NCBI GenBank assembly: GCA_905250125.1
Contig: CAJNOL010001439.1
Location: 1-64,000 of the forward strand
Reading direction: 5' to 3'
From: Rotaria sordida
Taxonomy: Eukaryota; Rotifera; Eurotatoria; Philodinida; Philodinidae
Length of the DNA stretch: 64,000 nt
A model generated the notes under the pieces. The model did no database searches, was not told the DNA's origin, and saw nothing but the letters and a program-made list of their open reading frames with translations. The translations under genes and the position numbers were made by a program. Shown here in pieces: positions 36,619 to 49,059 of the stretch (its first letter is position 1; each line of letters opens with the position of its first letter).

Positions 36619-39600
36619 TCATGGTAATGTAACGTCAAACAATGATGTATAACGTATCTCAAAGTTAGTCTGATGAAAATTTATAATTGGTATCCATGAA
36701 TGAAAATTAATAGACATTTTTGGTTCAAACATATGAAATCCATTTCGTGAAAAATAACCTGTTATATTAGCTGTTATATCAAGCCAGACAAATAAAGCTG
36801 GTCGATCAACTGTTAATGTAATATTAAAATCTGTTGATGATAATTGTTCAATATTTTCAATATTAAGATTTGGATTCATGATTTGATAATCTTTTAGTCG
36901 ACTTAAAAATAAAGTTTGTTCTACTTGATAATGATTAGAATTGAATATACAATGCAATATACATTGACTATTATTGTCACAATGAGCACGTTTCATTAAT
37001 AATACATAAGATAGATTCATAAAATTTTGTATACCCGATGAATTAAACAAAATACTACTTCCAAATGTTAAACGAGTCATCATTGTATCTAATGTATAAA
37101 TCCAACATGTTAAATCACCATGAGTACCATTTATTAATTCATTAACAATATCAATTGAAAGTTGAGCATTTTCATCTGTTATATTTGCTAAATAAGGTGT
37201 CACAGTAGTAATAGGATAAATAGGTGTATACATATGAGCTGCATAATAGTGACCCATCTTCCATTTCAATCCATATTCAATTGTTGACCATGTTGGTGCT
37301 TGCCACATGTCATTTATTTGCCAATACATTATACCCATGGTATGACTATAAAAAGAAGTTTTGAAAAAGAAAAATATAAAAGAATATATGTGTATAAATA
37401 AATTTACCCTTGACTTGTTTTTGGATTAATCATGTCTACTGATGAATGAAGTCGACAAATATCACTTATACTTTTTAATGTCATGGCTTGATTTATTTGA
37501 CTTAAATAAATTAATTGAGTAAAATTTTTAAATGGATCATTTGTTATTGGTAATGGTAAATTCATTGCAATTTGTTTTCTAGATAGTAAAAATAAAAGAA
37601 GAAAAAAAAGCTTATTTTCTTAATTAATTAAAATAACAAACATCATTGGATCGAGTTGATTAGGAAAACGTTCACGATTTTGAATGAACGAACTATTAAA
37701 ATATAAGTTCGATATATTTCTTGTAGCTTCAAGCCATGAATCTAGACTTGGCAATGATTGAATACCTGTTTCCGACATAAAACGTACTATTGGATATGTT
37801 GTTGGATCCCATGTATCAATCTGATACCCATAAAAATGAACATCACCTATAAGAAATATAATTTTTCTTGAAAACAAAACAGATCGAACTCTATTCCTAT
37901 GTGTATACCATAGAGCGAATCTTCAGGATTGTGAGCAATATAATTTTCAGCTATTGTTTCAAGTCCATTCGATGGTGATGAACTAACAAATGGTCGATTA
38001 TTTCCTTGATCAACTTGTTGAATAGCATTCATAACAGTATGAATATATAATTTTCTATAATCGTCTTTTGTTTTATTCATTTTTTCTTGCGATACATTAT
38101 ACCAATTTTCTGCAATAACAGCTTCATTTTCATTATTACCAGACCAAAGAACAATCGATGGATGTGATTGAAGTCGTTTAACTTGATAGATAACTTCATC
38201 ATGAACATTTTTTAAAAATTCATCATTAACAGGATAACTAAATTTTTTTGAAAATATTGATTTAAATTAAGAATTACTTTTTTAAAATAAACTTACAGAC
38301 TACATGCAAACATAAAATCATGCCATAACATAATACCTAAACGATCGGCTAGTTCATAAAATGAATTACGTTCATAAATTCCACCACCCCAAACACGTAT
38401 CATATTCATATTAGCTAATTGTACTGAACGAAGTAAACGTTCATATTTTTCATTACTGACACGTTCTTGAAATGAATCTGATGGTATCCAATTACTTCCT
38501 TTAATAAATATAGATTGAGAATTAATAACAAAATAAAATGATGTTCCATTTATTCCTGTTCTATATTTATTTTGAACTAGTTGAACAGTACGAAAACCAA
38601 TTAAACGTGAATCAATTACTTTTTCTTGATTGAAAACAACAAAATTATATAATGATTGATCACCATATCCATTTGGCCACCAACGTGAAATAAGTTTATC
38701 AGGTATTGATACAGTAATTGATAGATTATGATTAAATATGACAAGTGTTTCATATGACCATGTTGTATTTTCTAAGATAAATTTTATTTTACTCTCGAAT
38801 TGATCATTATTACTACTTAATAGAACAACAACTTGCCATGATTTAGTTCTTACACTGTAGGAAGCAACATTAATACTTTCAAGTTGAATAACTATTTCAG
38901 TTGTATTTACTGCTTCAAGATATATGTCACCTGTTATACCAATAGGAGCGAAAGTTGGACCCTAAAAGAAAAGACATTTTTTTCATATATTTGTATAAAA
39001 ATTATTGAAACTATTTATATTATAAATATGTACTAATAGAAACGAGTACAATGCATGCGAATAACAATTTATTTGATTAAGGTTAAATGATTTATATCAG
39101 ATAGTTACAAAATATAATAAATATTAAAACGTTTATCGGGAAATCTGTATACTGATTATAATTATGAGGATAAATTCGATTTTTAGAGCAGTAATAACTG
39201 TGAAAAATTGAGACGAAGTTTCAAGCAGATGTATTCTCTTGTTTAGTTGTCATATTAATCATAGTATTGAGATTTTTGTTTTTTAAGCAATGAAATTATA
39301 ATCATATTTTAGTGGACATAGAAAAACTGCTCTTACATGCAACTTTGTAAGTCATGCATATATATATATATATAGAGATGTGTATTTTTATTGACAACTC
39401 AAGATAAATATGACAAGCACACAGGAACAATCTCAATGACCTATTTCCAAAGAAAAATTAAAACTTCATCTACTTCAAAATTTTTAAAGCACGTACTTCT
39501 GAAGTCTCGCTTTTTCTCCTTATCTATTTCGACCATTAATCCATCTCTAAAGGCAGAAACGAGTGACGAAATACTTTATGACTTAGAACGATTTAATCAA

Positions 39601-40703
39601 GAAGCTCCATAACTAATTATCGAGATTATGCACATCACTTAAATGTTATTGAATAATGCATTATCCTGAAACGAACTTAAAGCTTCAAAATTCAATCATG
39701 AAAGCTTTCTTATTAAGTGTCTCATTCATCTCCCATATTATACCAATGATAATAGCTTATCATTTATACTATTTTTTTCACTATTCAAAATCTCAAACTA
39801 GAATTTAATAATCATTTTTACTAATATGCCTGATTGTATATAAATGATGTAGTCTTGAATTATATAGTCTGAAGACTTTTCTCATTAGTTTAATCTAATG
39901 GTTTATAATTAGAAATACATATGAACCTGCAATAGTATTCTTCATTTTGTTAAATCAACAATGAGTTGACTTTATATAATATTAAAACTACATGATCACG
40001 AATTTCTTTAAATTTATCAGTTATTTTCAATCAAGCTTAAAGGTAGAATTTCGATCTATCCGCACAAAGAAAATATTTAATTGCTTGTCTATATGAACAT
40101 GTTCGTTTTATGCTTTAGTTCAATACTTACAAAACCCCAACCAAATGATGATGGTTCTTTTCGAATAAATTGTACGTAACATTCGCCACGTACAACTGAT
40201 GGTGGACAATCTGGTGGTACTGTATCATTATATGTATTTGCTTGTTTTAATGCATAAAGAACAGGAGATTCAAAATCAACAGAAATTTCATTTTCAAATT
40301 TTAAACATGAATTAGCAACATGAAATGTATAAGGTATGAACATACTATTAGTTCTACCAATAAGACAATTGTTTATTGTTATTGCAGCAACAGTATCAAT
40401 TTGTTCCAAATGTATTGTAATTTGATTTGAGATAAGAAAATCAGAGAATAAATCAAATTTTTTTGTAAATGTCCAGTTATTATAGATCAAATAACGTAAA
40501 TCAAGATCATTATAATCTAAATACGGTTCAGGAATTTGTTTGGCAGCAAAAAGTATTGTATGAATTGTACCAGGTATAGTACCTTGTGCTGTATGATTTA
40601 TATTATTAGTTATTGTCCAATTATTACCAATTAATGAAATACGATTTGAATTTGATGATGAAATAAATATAATAAGAAAAATGTATAATAATTGTTGAAA
40701 CAT
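36619..40703 (-). CDS. MANBA: Beta-mannosidase, GH2 family, six exons
   Basis: Exons: 40703-40131, 38961-38297, 38237-37909, 37846-37642, 37578-37408 and 37345-36619. All five introns are GT-AG with matching phases and give 889 aa, close to the roughly 880 of animal lysosomal beta-mannosidase. The enzyme removes terminal beta-linked mannose from N-glycan fragments in the lysosome. A signal peptide (MFQQLLYIFLIIFISSSNS) starts the protein. A jelly-roll sugar-binding domain follows (EPYLDYNDLDLRYLIYNNW). The TIM barrel shows NMIRVWGGGIYE and WHDFMFAC, the probable acid/base Glu in WSGNNENE, and the probable nucleophile Glu in FMSETGIQSLPS. GIMYWQINDMWQAPTWS lies just after the last junction. 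Intron 1 is unusually long (1,169 bp) and holds a TA microsatellite near 39358-39373 but no gene. Confidence 0.95.
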
Positions 40704-43221
40704 TGTTCTATTCTTTTGAAATTTATTTGGATTTTAACTCAAATAAATCTTTGTCTATTTAATGAAAGAATAGAAAAAAAATACTTGAGGTATTTTTCTT
40801 TTGTTTCAATTAAAAATGAAAAAGATAACTCATTCGCACACACTTTTATATATCTTATCAAAATAAAATATATCTTTTCTTTTTTAGGATTGGCGTTGCT
40901 CGTCGCTTGTCTATCTTGAGGGTGGGTTATAACTACCATGATACCTAGAGTATGTCGAGGGTGTGGAGTGTCGATGTGTGCCTGAGTTTTTGTGTTGGTG
41001 AGGATGAACAGATATCACACACCTACACCCATTTATTATGGGTCACCAGTTATATTGAAGAAACTATCGAAGCAATCGAGAGCGTCGATCGATCAATGTA
41101 CTAATATGAACGATAAGTATTATTTTAACTCTTTATTCCCCTCCCCTCCCAGTGGCCAATGGATTAGCCATTTGAAAATTGATTCCCAAAACAAAACGAT
41201 ACATAGAATTTCAAAAGTTGGAAAAAACAATTTTGTAGCAAACTTCATGGACTATCAGCTGTTGTAAAGTATATTTCAGTTCTTCATTTTGTCTACGAAA
41301 TATAGGACTAATAAAATTCATAATTTTTAAAAAATAGGAAAAATAAACAGAGCACTCTGCACAAGAACTTGGGTATTCAATCGATCTGTTCATACCTTCA
41401 GCATACTAGAGGAGTCAATACTCGATTTCTATAGTTAGTTTATCAGTGGTTTTACTAGAACCATTATGGGGAGTGTGGATGTGAGTGCGTATAGGTGTTA
41501 AAGAAGCAGAAGAGAACACCAACATCCACACTCACACCTGGTTTATTAACGCCCCCACTCACATTCAACTTCAATAATAAAAGTTAAACTCTAACTTCAA
41601 TTTGTGCTACATTTGGGTGAGTGTGAGTGTTAGCGAAACAGAATATAATCATATCTACATCCATGCCCACACTCAAGCATTCTAAAAGAAGTTCAATGAT
41701 ATTTGAAAATACTCGAGCTGAAACTTGATCAAACCTTAGGATTCTTCTGCGGTCACTTCTATGCTCAAGAAGCGCTTGAATAATCACCTAAATATTCGAT
41801 GATGGTGTGGATGTGAGTATCAGTTTACTCTACACCTCCCACCCACACCCTCTTCTTTTCTGTAATTTCCTCAAGAGATTCTAATAGGCTAAGTGTACTT
41901 TGTACTGAGATTCATGCGAAAGTTTCAGTACAATTGAGAGAAAAAAGTTTTTCCTTTTTTTGCTTGTCATAAACTAACAGGAAAGTGCCATTTTGATGTT
42001 CTTTTGGTTTATTTTCGAAATGATATGAGGCTGTCAGAACTTCATTCATATTCGAATTAGACAATACAGTATCAGTAGTGTCAAACTTGAAGATTGATTT
42101 CAAGTATTTTACTATTTCATTCCTTTTACACCTGTGCAGTTTTACCTCCCGCAAGGGTTACGCCCTATAAGTTTTACATATATGAACAATGATATATATC
42201 GTCCTGATTCTCGAGCACTGGTAGTCCGATGACTGATTTTATCCAATATTTATATGCTTGTATGTTTTACTGAAGAAATTATATTTTATAGTTCGTAGAT
42301 TGTTATATATTACATTGAAAAAAAAGGAAATACAAGAAAAATATGTCAAAGATATTCTTTTTGACATTCATAAATAGATATATTTTCTTTTACAATTCAT
42401 CAAACTAAATAACAATAAGTAAAAAATTTTACTCTTTCGTAAAGAAAATAATGACAAAACGTTCTTGTACTTTTTCATTATAGAGCGAGTTTAAAAACAC
42501 CTTAAATCAGATGTTTTGAGCTGGAAATTTCAATTTTTTCCATTAGGATCGCTTCATAATATACAAAGAACGTGATATTCGGAACCAGCGCACGAAACTA
42601 CATCGAATGAGGTACAGCACGATATATTTTCTGAGGAAAAAACATTTTTCGAAAACTTAGTGCAAGAGTCTCCCCGGATGGTTTTCGCAAAAAACGTTTT
42701 TGTTTTCAAAAAATGGTTTATTTTGTTAAAGGTGATATATAACTCGTTCCGGCTAGTATAACTCCGTTTCCAAGCAAAACAATTGCATGTCCGCCTGCTA
42801 TGCGAAACTTGCCTACTGTGCCCTCAACATAGCGATTTTTAGGGGTCAAATAGACCGACCCATCGACCTTGTTTCAGCTTGTGTTTTTCACAGGTAAAGC
42901 CAAATGACCTAATGTTTTGGATTTGACTATGGTTTGACTAGAGCTCTCATTTGAGATAATAAAATCTAAAAAACAAAAATTTTCCCGGCTGCCTAGGATA
43001 GTCCTTTGACAGACTCTCTTTTAAGTATAATTTGTATGAAAAGAGAATGAGAATAAAAGTGTACAAGCAAATGTAGGAATTGAACGAATTTAATATGGTT
43101 ACAAGATTTATTAGCGGGCTCCCTCATTTTATTTCAGTCGGACAACAAACGTGAACATCAGAAACCATTAAACATAATGGTAGAAAATTCAATATCCTCC
43201 AATCAAAACAAATCAACTTTC
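40704..43221. other. Intergenic stretch rich in telomere-like tracts
   Basis: Four G-rich/C-rich tracts crowd into 1 kb (about 40918-41030, 41468-41560, 41610-41675 and 41803-41855). A G+C-richer block at about 42540-42990 differs in composition from its surroundings and may be an old insertion. No gene is supported; the frame 41912-42154 (-) is unassigned. Confidence 0.45.
41468..41855. repeat. Cluster of three telomere-like inverted tracts
   Basis: GGGGAGTGTGGATGTGAG with CCAACATCCACACTCACACC; TTGGGTGAGTGTGAGTG with ATCCATGCCCACACTC; and GGTGTGGATGTGAGTATC with CTCCCACCCACACCCTC. Spacers are about 20-40 bases and differ in sequence. Confidence 0.7.
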
Positions 43222-44298
43222 TTAGTATCCTCTTAATTTGACTAATAAAATCTTGAAAAATCTTTTCTTCAATGTCTTTAAAGTGAACAAATAAACATAG
43301 AATCCACAGCTTGGCTCAAAATACATTGTCATTCTCACAAATAATTCAAACAAATTCTCTTGAGCCTTTTGTATTGCACTTCGTTTGTTTGTCATTGTCA
43401 TCGACCGATATATCACATAGATAGCATAGGGCAAAGATGTCAGTACAGCGAGGACAATTTCGGCAATAATCATCGAAGTAAGTTGTGTTTCAACGTGATA
43501 GCGTTCTTGCCTAAGATCAACACATCGTTGGCATATTTTTACAAATATTGATGTACGTGTGTGACAATAACGACAATGACGACGACTAACGGCTGGATTT
43601 TTTCGTCTAATAATAAGTGTTAAAACACCGAAAAGAATCATCAGAGCGGATTGAAAACAATGCACGCTGGATATCCATACAGTCCACAAAAAGATACGAC
43701 GTGGAACACAAGTATTTGATATAATCGTAAAATTGAACAGATGATGAAGAGAAACGAAGCTCCAAAAGACACAAATGAACAAACAGATTTTGTATGTATT
43801 CGAAAGGTTACAAAAAAAATTAATCAATCGTCGATCTTTCTTTCGACTTGTTCTTTTCAAATTGAAACAAAAACGATTAATCGATGCAAGGAGAAGTAAT
43901 TGAAAAGAAATATCGGTACTGCACATATGCAAATAACTGAGAGCTTTGCACATGTTTATATCTATTGAAGAAGGTCGAGATGAGTTTGCAAATGTCGTAT
44001 TGGACGAAAGAGACCAACCCAAGCTGATAATCCATTGATTCGATGGAAAAAGGTTGGTGAATAGTTTGAGCATTGGAATATTGTTAAGAGTCATAAAATC
44101 ACTGAATGTAGCAACAAGAATGTATACAGTACATGGACAATTTTTGAGAGGTCTCTGTAGAAAGAAGAATACTTTAAATAAATTTCCAAAATTGCCAAAA
44201 ATCAGATAGAATAAACTTATGAAAATTTTGAGCCGACGTAATCTATCATCGAGACGCGCAATATCTATATCGATAGTAGTTGAAATGTTTGAATGCAT
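43222..44298 (-). CDS. Class-A-like G-protein-coupled receptor, intronless
   Basis: A single open frame of 358 aa with seven hydrophobic segments and a short, basic C-terminus. The N-terminus has an N-glycosylation site (NIS). TM1 carries GNFGN, the class A Asn region. After TM3, NRF stands where DRY is normal (LLLASINRFCFNL). The third loop holds a Cys/His-rich patch (RRHCRYCHTRTS followed by ICQRC), unusual for a receptor and possibly metal-binding. In TM7, PSCGFYVYLFT replaces NPxxY. These features fit the large orphan receptor groups of lophotrochozoans, often loosely compared with FMRFamide receptors. The ligand cannot be inferred. The frame is clean, so the gene is probably functional. 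Confidence 0.8.
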   Translation of the reverse strand: MHSNISTTIDIDIARLDDRLRRLKIFISLFYLIFGNFGNLFKVFFFLQRPLKNCPCTVYILVATFSDFMTLNNIPMLKLFTNLFPSNQWIISLGWSLSSNTTFANSSRPSSIDINMCKALSYLHMCSTDISFQLLLLASINRFCFNLKRTSRKKDRRLINFFCNLSNTYKICLFICVFWSFVSLHHLFNFTIISNTCVPRRIFLWTVWISSVHCFQSALMILFGVLTLIIRRKNPAVSRRHCRYCHTRTSIFVKICQRCVDLRQERYHVETQLTSMIIAEIVLAVLTSLPYAIYVIYRSMTMTNKRSAIQKAQENLFELFVRMTMYFEPSCGFYVYLFTLKTLKKRFFKILLVKLRGY

Positions 44299-45693
44299 CC
44301 TTTCAAATTAGATTCAAGAGATAAATAGTATATGAATACAGAGACTATAACAAGTGTAGCAATGTTTGAAATTCTATTTCATCTAATCTGAAATAAGAAA
44401 AAATGGGTAATCTTTTGCAAGAAATGATCTGACAGTAATCATGACATTGTGTCTTTTGAAACTACGACACAATATTAGATCTCATCTGATGGTTTGTATA
44501 TTACTGTAATGATGACAATATATTTCTTGATAATGAAAAAAGTATAGAGAGATTCACTTTTTTAATGAATTTTTGCGGAAGATGGAAGATCAATGCATAT
44601 AATTAATGTTTCTTACTTCAAAACATCAAGACTTTGGATGAATGGATAAAATGAAAAGGAAAAGAATAATGAAAGCAAGGCTTTCACATTTTCTTTTTCG
44701 TCTGATTAACTCAATGTTTCTCATCTTGCATGACGGTCTTTTGTATAATGACAGTGCGGAATCTAGTGGATGTTATACTATTCATTAAGTTTCTGTGAAA
44801 TGATATGCACATGAGTGCTGCGTAGGTTTTTGCTTGTTTCAGTGGTATTTAGAGCAATTAAAATAATCGAGAGAGAGAAAAAAATAGAAGCTAGATAGAG
44901 CTGTGTAAACACGCACGCACTCGTCTTGTTGACCACTCAAAGAATAACAATAATGACTTAAGGTCGTAATGTTCAGAAAGGAATGCTACAATTGACATGA
45001 AGCTACTTCATGGAAAAATTTTGAGCAATTATCACTATTATTTTTTACTAGGACCGTAAAAATCGGATTTTTTAACACGATGGATGATTTTTGTTAAAAG
45101 AAAAAACCAGATTAAAATCCATTATAATTCAATAATAGATTATGGTAATTATCAATCGATTGAAAGGAATTGTGTAGGTTTTAATCTGTGATATAGGATG
45201 AAAATCTCTTTAATCGATTTTCATCAATTAAAACTCGTGGAAATCATTTGCAATAGATTAATGCAAGCAAACAAGTTTCCCATTGAGAATGCCGACGTTT
45301 CTATAACGAAGCAATTTATTCAGTAGTGGCTTATTATCTTAATGAATGAAACGAGAACGATGAACACTGCACAAGAAGGAAGAAAAAGAGAAAAGAAATA
45401 GGAAAATGAGAGAAAGAACAAGCAAACGTTTATCATCTCGCAGCGGGTTGGTTAGTGGTGTAACCAGGGGTAGACTAGCCTGGATACTGGTTAAAAGAGA
45501 AAACTAATAATTACGATTAAAACGTTCATCCTTTTTTTCTTGTATATAAAATAGCTTTAAAAAGACAATCAGTAAGTGACATTTATAGGATAAAATCTAG
45601 GCATACAGATGAGCAGATAATAGCAGTTGCTTGTCTACTTTTCGTTTCTATATATACAAGGCATCCGTAAATTCATTGACCAAAACGAAGATT
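44299..45693. other. Intergenic stretch, no gene seen
   Basis: AT-rich. Degenerate repeats of an ATCGATTTTAATC-like word occur at about 45060-45240. No gene is supported. Confidence 0.4.
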
Positions 45694-46456
45694 ACTTAGA
45701 GCAGTCAAAAAGTAGTGAGAATGATACGGTAACTCCTTATAACGAAATTTCGATATGACCCACTTTTCGATCATACAAGACGATTATACGAATGTTTATT
45801 TAGTGGATAGTTTCTGAATAACTTTTGATAGAGGCTAGCTAGAGAGCTGTGATTTTCATCATTTGAAAGAAGAACTGAAGATGCATCGAATCGTATATTA
45901 TATGTTTCCCTAGTATGGTTGTCAGTGTGAAAAAATGGTTTCTTACCAAAAAAGAGACAGCCAAAACATCATTTTTTTTTACAGAAATTGCTAGAAAAAT
46001 AAACTTAAAGCTTCGACTAGAATACCTATAACTTTTGAATGATTAATTCTAAACATATGACAATTAAGAATTCACTGTAAACATTTCACTGAGTAGGTTT
46101 TGTTCAAAGAAGTCTATTCAAAATGTTAAAACAGTCATGTTAAAAAATCTATAATTTATGATTCGATACATCTTCATTTCTTCTTTCAAATGATGAAAAT
46201 CGTAGCTCTCTAGCTAGCTTCTATCAAAGGTTATTCAGAAACTATCTACTAAATAGACATTCGTATAACTGTCTTGTATGATAGAAAAGTAGGTCTTATG
46301 GAAATTTCATTATTATAATATTAGTTGAAGTATAATCGAATAGCATAGAAAAATAGAGCATTCTTTTCTCTATCAGATTATACAGAGACAAAGTTTCTTA
46401 AAGCTTTTTATAGCGAATTACAGTATCATTTTCACTACTTTTTTGACTGCCCTAAG
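45694..46456. mobile_element. Foldback element, Tc1/mariner-like ends, about 760 bp
   Basis: The left end ACTTAGAGCAGTCAAAAAGT and the right end, read inverted, ACTTAGGGCAGTCAAAAAAG are nearly identical, with TA at the probable insertion edge. Long inner arms also pair: TAGCTAGAGAGCT, TTCTGAATAACTTTTGATAGAG and GATGCATCGAATC have inverted partners at about 46150-46270. The centre has no transposase. Confidence 0.8.
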
Positions 46457-46998
46457 TAAATATCTTCGTCATGTTTTAATCAAATGAGGTAATTTTTATT
46501 CTAATAATAAAGGAGAATTCTAAGTTTTTATTTTTATAAAAGAAGTTCATAAATACTGGTCAAAGTTATCAACTTTGACTAAATGTTTCAAAATTTCCAT
46601 GTTTTATACGATATCAATCGAAAAACGCATGAATTTTGAAAAATTCATATCTTAAAGAGAAACTGTTCAGAAATTCTGAAATTTTGAATGTGAGCTAGTA
46701 GTATAAGTAAGACCATTATTTGAACAATGTTTTAGTCGAAATTCAAAAGTACAACTTTATTGAAAACTTTGGTCGTATCTCGGATAAACAACGGACCCCG
46801 AATTTCATAGAGTTCCTAAATCCTGAAAGAGTTTTTCGATTTCTTTTTGTATTTTTGAGATGTTTCAGAATATTATGGATTTTTCCAGATTTCCGTAATT
46901 TTTTTGGATAATTTTTGATTGAGATCGACTAAAATCTCCTCTTCCTCGCATTGATTTTAGTCTGGTGATCTCCTACCATTAGGTAAAAAATGAAAACA
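46457..46998. other. Intergenic stretch, no gene seen
   Basis: AT-rich, without recognisable features. Confidence 0.35.
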
Positions 46999-47054
46999 GG
47001 GTGTGGGTGGATGTTGAGCCGATTGTAAAACAAGTACACCTACACCCACACCCT
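46999..47054. repeat. Telomere-like inverted tract at a gene breakpoint
   Basis: AGGGTGTGGGTGGATG, about 25 bases, then CACCTACACCCACACCCT. Its right arm directly adjoins the 3' end of a broken minus-strand coding region. Confidence 0.8.
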
Positions 47055-47550
47055 TCTTTCTTGATTTTGTAACAACGAATAATCCATCATCAAATGTATC
47101 CTCAAGAATACCGTTAAAATATTCTTGCCTTCGTCTAAATGTTTTTGTTGTTTGTTGGAATGCATCGAATTGATCGCGTATAAAAATTAACAAATAGATT
47201 ATCAAATATATTTTGTAAAATACTATAATCGGTCATACCCTCATTAAATAATAAATTTTCAAATTTAGAAAACATATCCTTTATATCGTCATATATTTAT
47301 ATGACGTTCTTCTAAGATACAATTTGATGGAAAACAATCGAGAACTATTTGATCTAATGAAAGACAAGAAAAATAACTATTTATCGTGATTGCAATCGAT
47401 GAAAACTCTGTTTTATAATTATCAATGTTGAAAAGAAGAAAAACTAGATGTGCAATTCCTGCTATTTTAATATATAAAACACTTTCTAATGCCCGCGTCA
47501 GAATAAAAATGGAATGAATACAAGTCATATAACTCGAGAATAGCATTAGC
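47055..47550 (-). pseudogene. Unidentified frameshifted gene fragment
   Basis: On the minus strand three consecutive open pieces in different frames look like one protein: ALESVLYIKIAGIAHLVFLL... to about 47289; DDIKDMFSKFENLLFNEGMT to about 47170; and RDQFDAFQQTTKTFRRRQEY through ILEDTFDDGLFVVTKSRKK to 47055. Each switch needs a one-base shift, and the last piece runs straight into the telomere-like tract, so the gene is truncated at its 3' side. I do not recognise the family. Confidence 0.5.
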
Positions 47551-49018
47551 TAGCAATCTATAGATTTCAGTAATTGATATAGAAGACTCTAAAGCATCTT
47601 TGTGACCGATGCTATATAAAATCTAATTATTTTGAAATCCTTCATTTTCGAAAAACATTCAGCAAAATGCATGAAAAGATGTCCCTTTTCAATGTAATTT
47701 TGATTTTCACATGTGTTTCAGATAGAGAAACTTCAAACCTATATTTTAAGGAACAGTCCAAGTAATCATTTACTCATATTTTAATACTGAGAAGAGTGTG
47801 GGTGTGGTCATGGGCATGATGACAAGTGAAGATTCATCTCTTTTCTATACGCACACCCCATATTTCACACTCTAAATACATAAAGAGACATGAAAACTTA
47901 GAAAATGATGATTACGATTCCCAAAATGCTTTATTTATTTTATAGAAAAATTCATTAGAGAAATTTTCAATAGAACTCATCGATAGATTAAATGAAAATG
48001 GAATAGTTATATTAATATATTAATATAAGATTTTAAGCCAGCTATATATATACACTCCAACAGACGACAACGATACAAACAGGTGACAGAAGTAATAAAA
48101 AAAAATTTATTCTATTTCCAAAAATCACATCCATGCTTCACTGTAATTTATATCGAGTTATTTCGATTGCGAATAGTTGTTTTATGTATGATAAACAATT
48201 CTATATTTAACTGTCAAACTTATGTCCTTTCTTAAGAATCTTTCCATTAAACTTACTTTCAATCATTGTTATCTCTATTTAGTATCTGTTTGAATATTAT
48301 TACTATTCTCATCACAGATAGAGCTCAAAAAACTAATCAAGATCTCTAATCCGAACTCGATTGTCTAAAAAAAAGAATTGAATTAAAAGTTATGAGTTAC
48401 TTTTGCCTCTAGTGAACCCGATCTCCATATTCAAAAAGTATTTTGATCTGATGATTCATCTAGATTATGCTTGTTCTTAGTAGGAAAAACGATCTCGTTA
48501 CGCCTAGAGAGATTGCACATAGAGACCTGAACATTAGATTTAGAAACAAAAAAGGTTCTAATAATTCCATCTTTTTTTGACTTTTGATAAAAGGTAACAA
48601 AAAAGGGCAATTCATAAATTCTGAAGTTCTGTATAATGTTATTCGAACTAATTTTTAAATTCCTTCAACCAGAACATGAAGGCTAATAGTTAAATTTAAA
48701 ATCATTGTGATGTCTCAAGAGTTTCTTGTAAAACCTGCGCTGTAGATGCAAGAATAAGTGACTTCAACATTATAGATGAATTAAATCTAGACATCCTTTG
48801 AATATTGAGATGACACTCACTAACGATATAATTAGTTTACGGAGTTCGATCTGTGGTAGAAAAAAATTAAACTTTGCAAATGTCCCGAGACTTCTGATGA
48901 GTTGTGTATAAATATCCAGTTTCTTTTATCTTACAAGCAACTTTTCAGATACTAATCTGAAATACTTTTATACGTTTAAGAAAAAAACAAACAAACAAAA
49001 CGTATTATTTCTTTTAAT
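47551..49018. other. Intergenic stretch, no gene seen
   Basis: It holds the inverted tract at about 47795-47873 (GAGTGTGGGTGTGGTC with a degenerate C arm). Otherwise AT-rich and featureless. Confidence 0.4.
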
Positions 49019-49024
49019 TTTATT
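49019..49024 (-). promoter_or_regulatory. Polyadenylation signal of the F-box gene
   Basis: AATAAA on the minus strand about 40 bases beyond the stop codon at 49060. Confidence 0.5.
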
Positions 49025-49059
49025 TCAAAAATATAATGAAAGAGAAAACATAGTAGTTA

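Noticed and set aside
41912-42154. 80-aa minus-strand frame with protein-like composition
   Set aside because: No recognisable motif and no linked exons; could be chance or a tiny relic.
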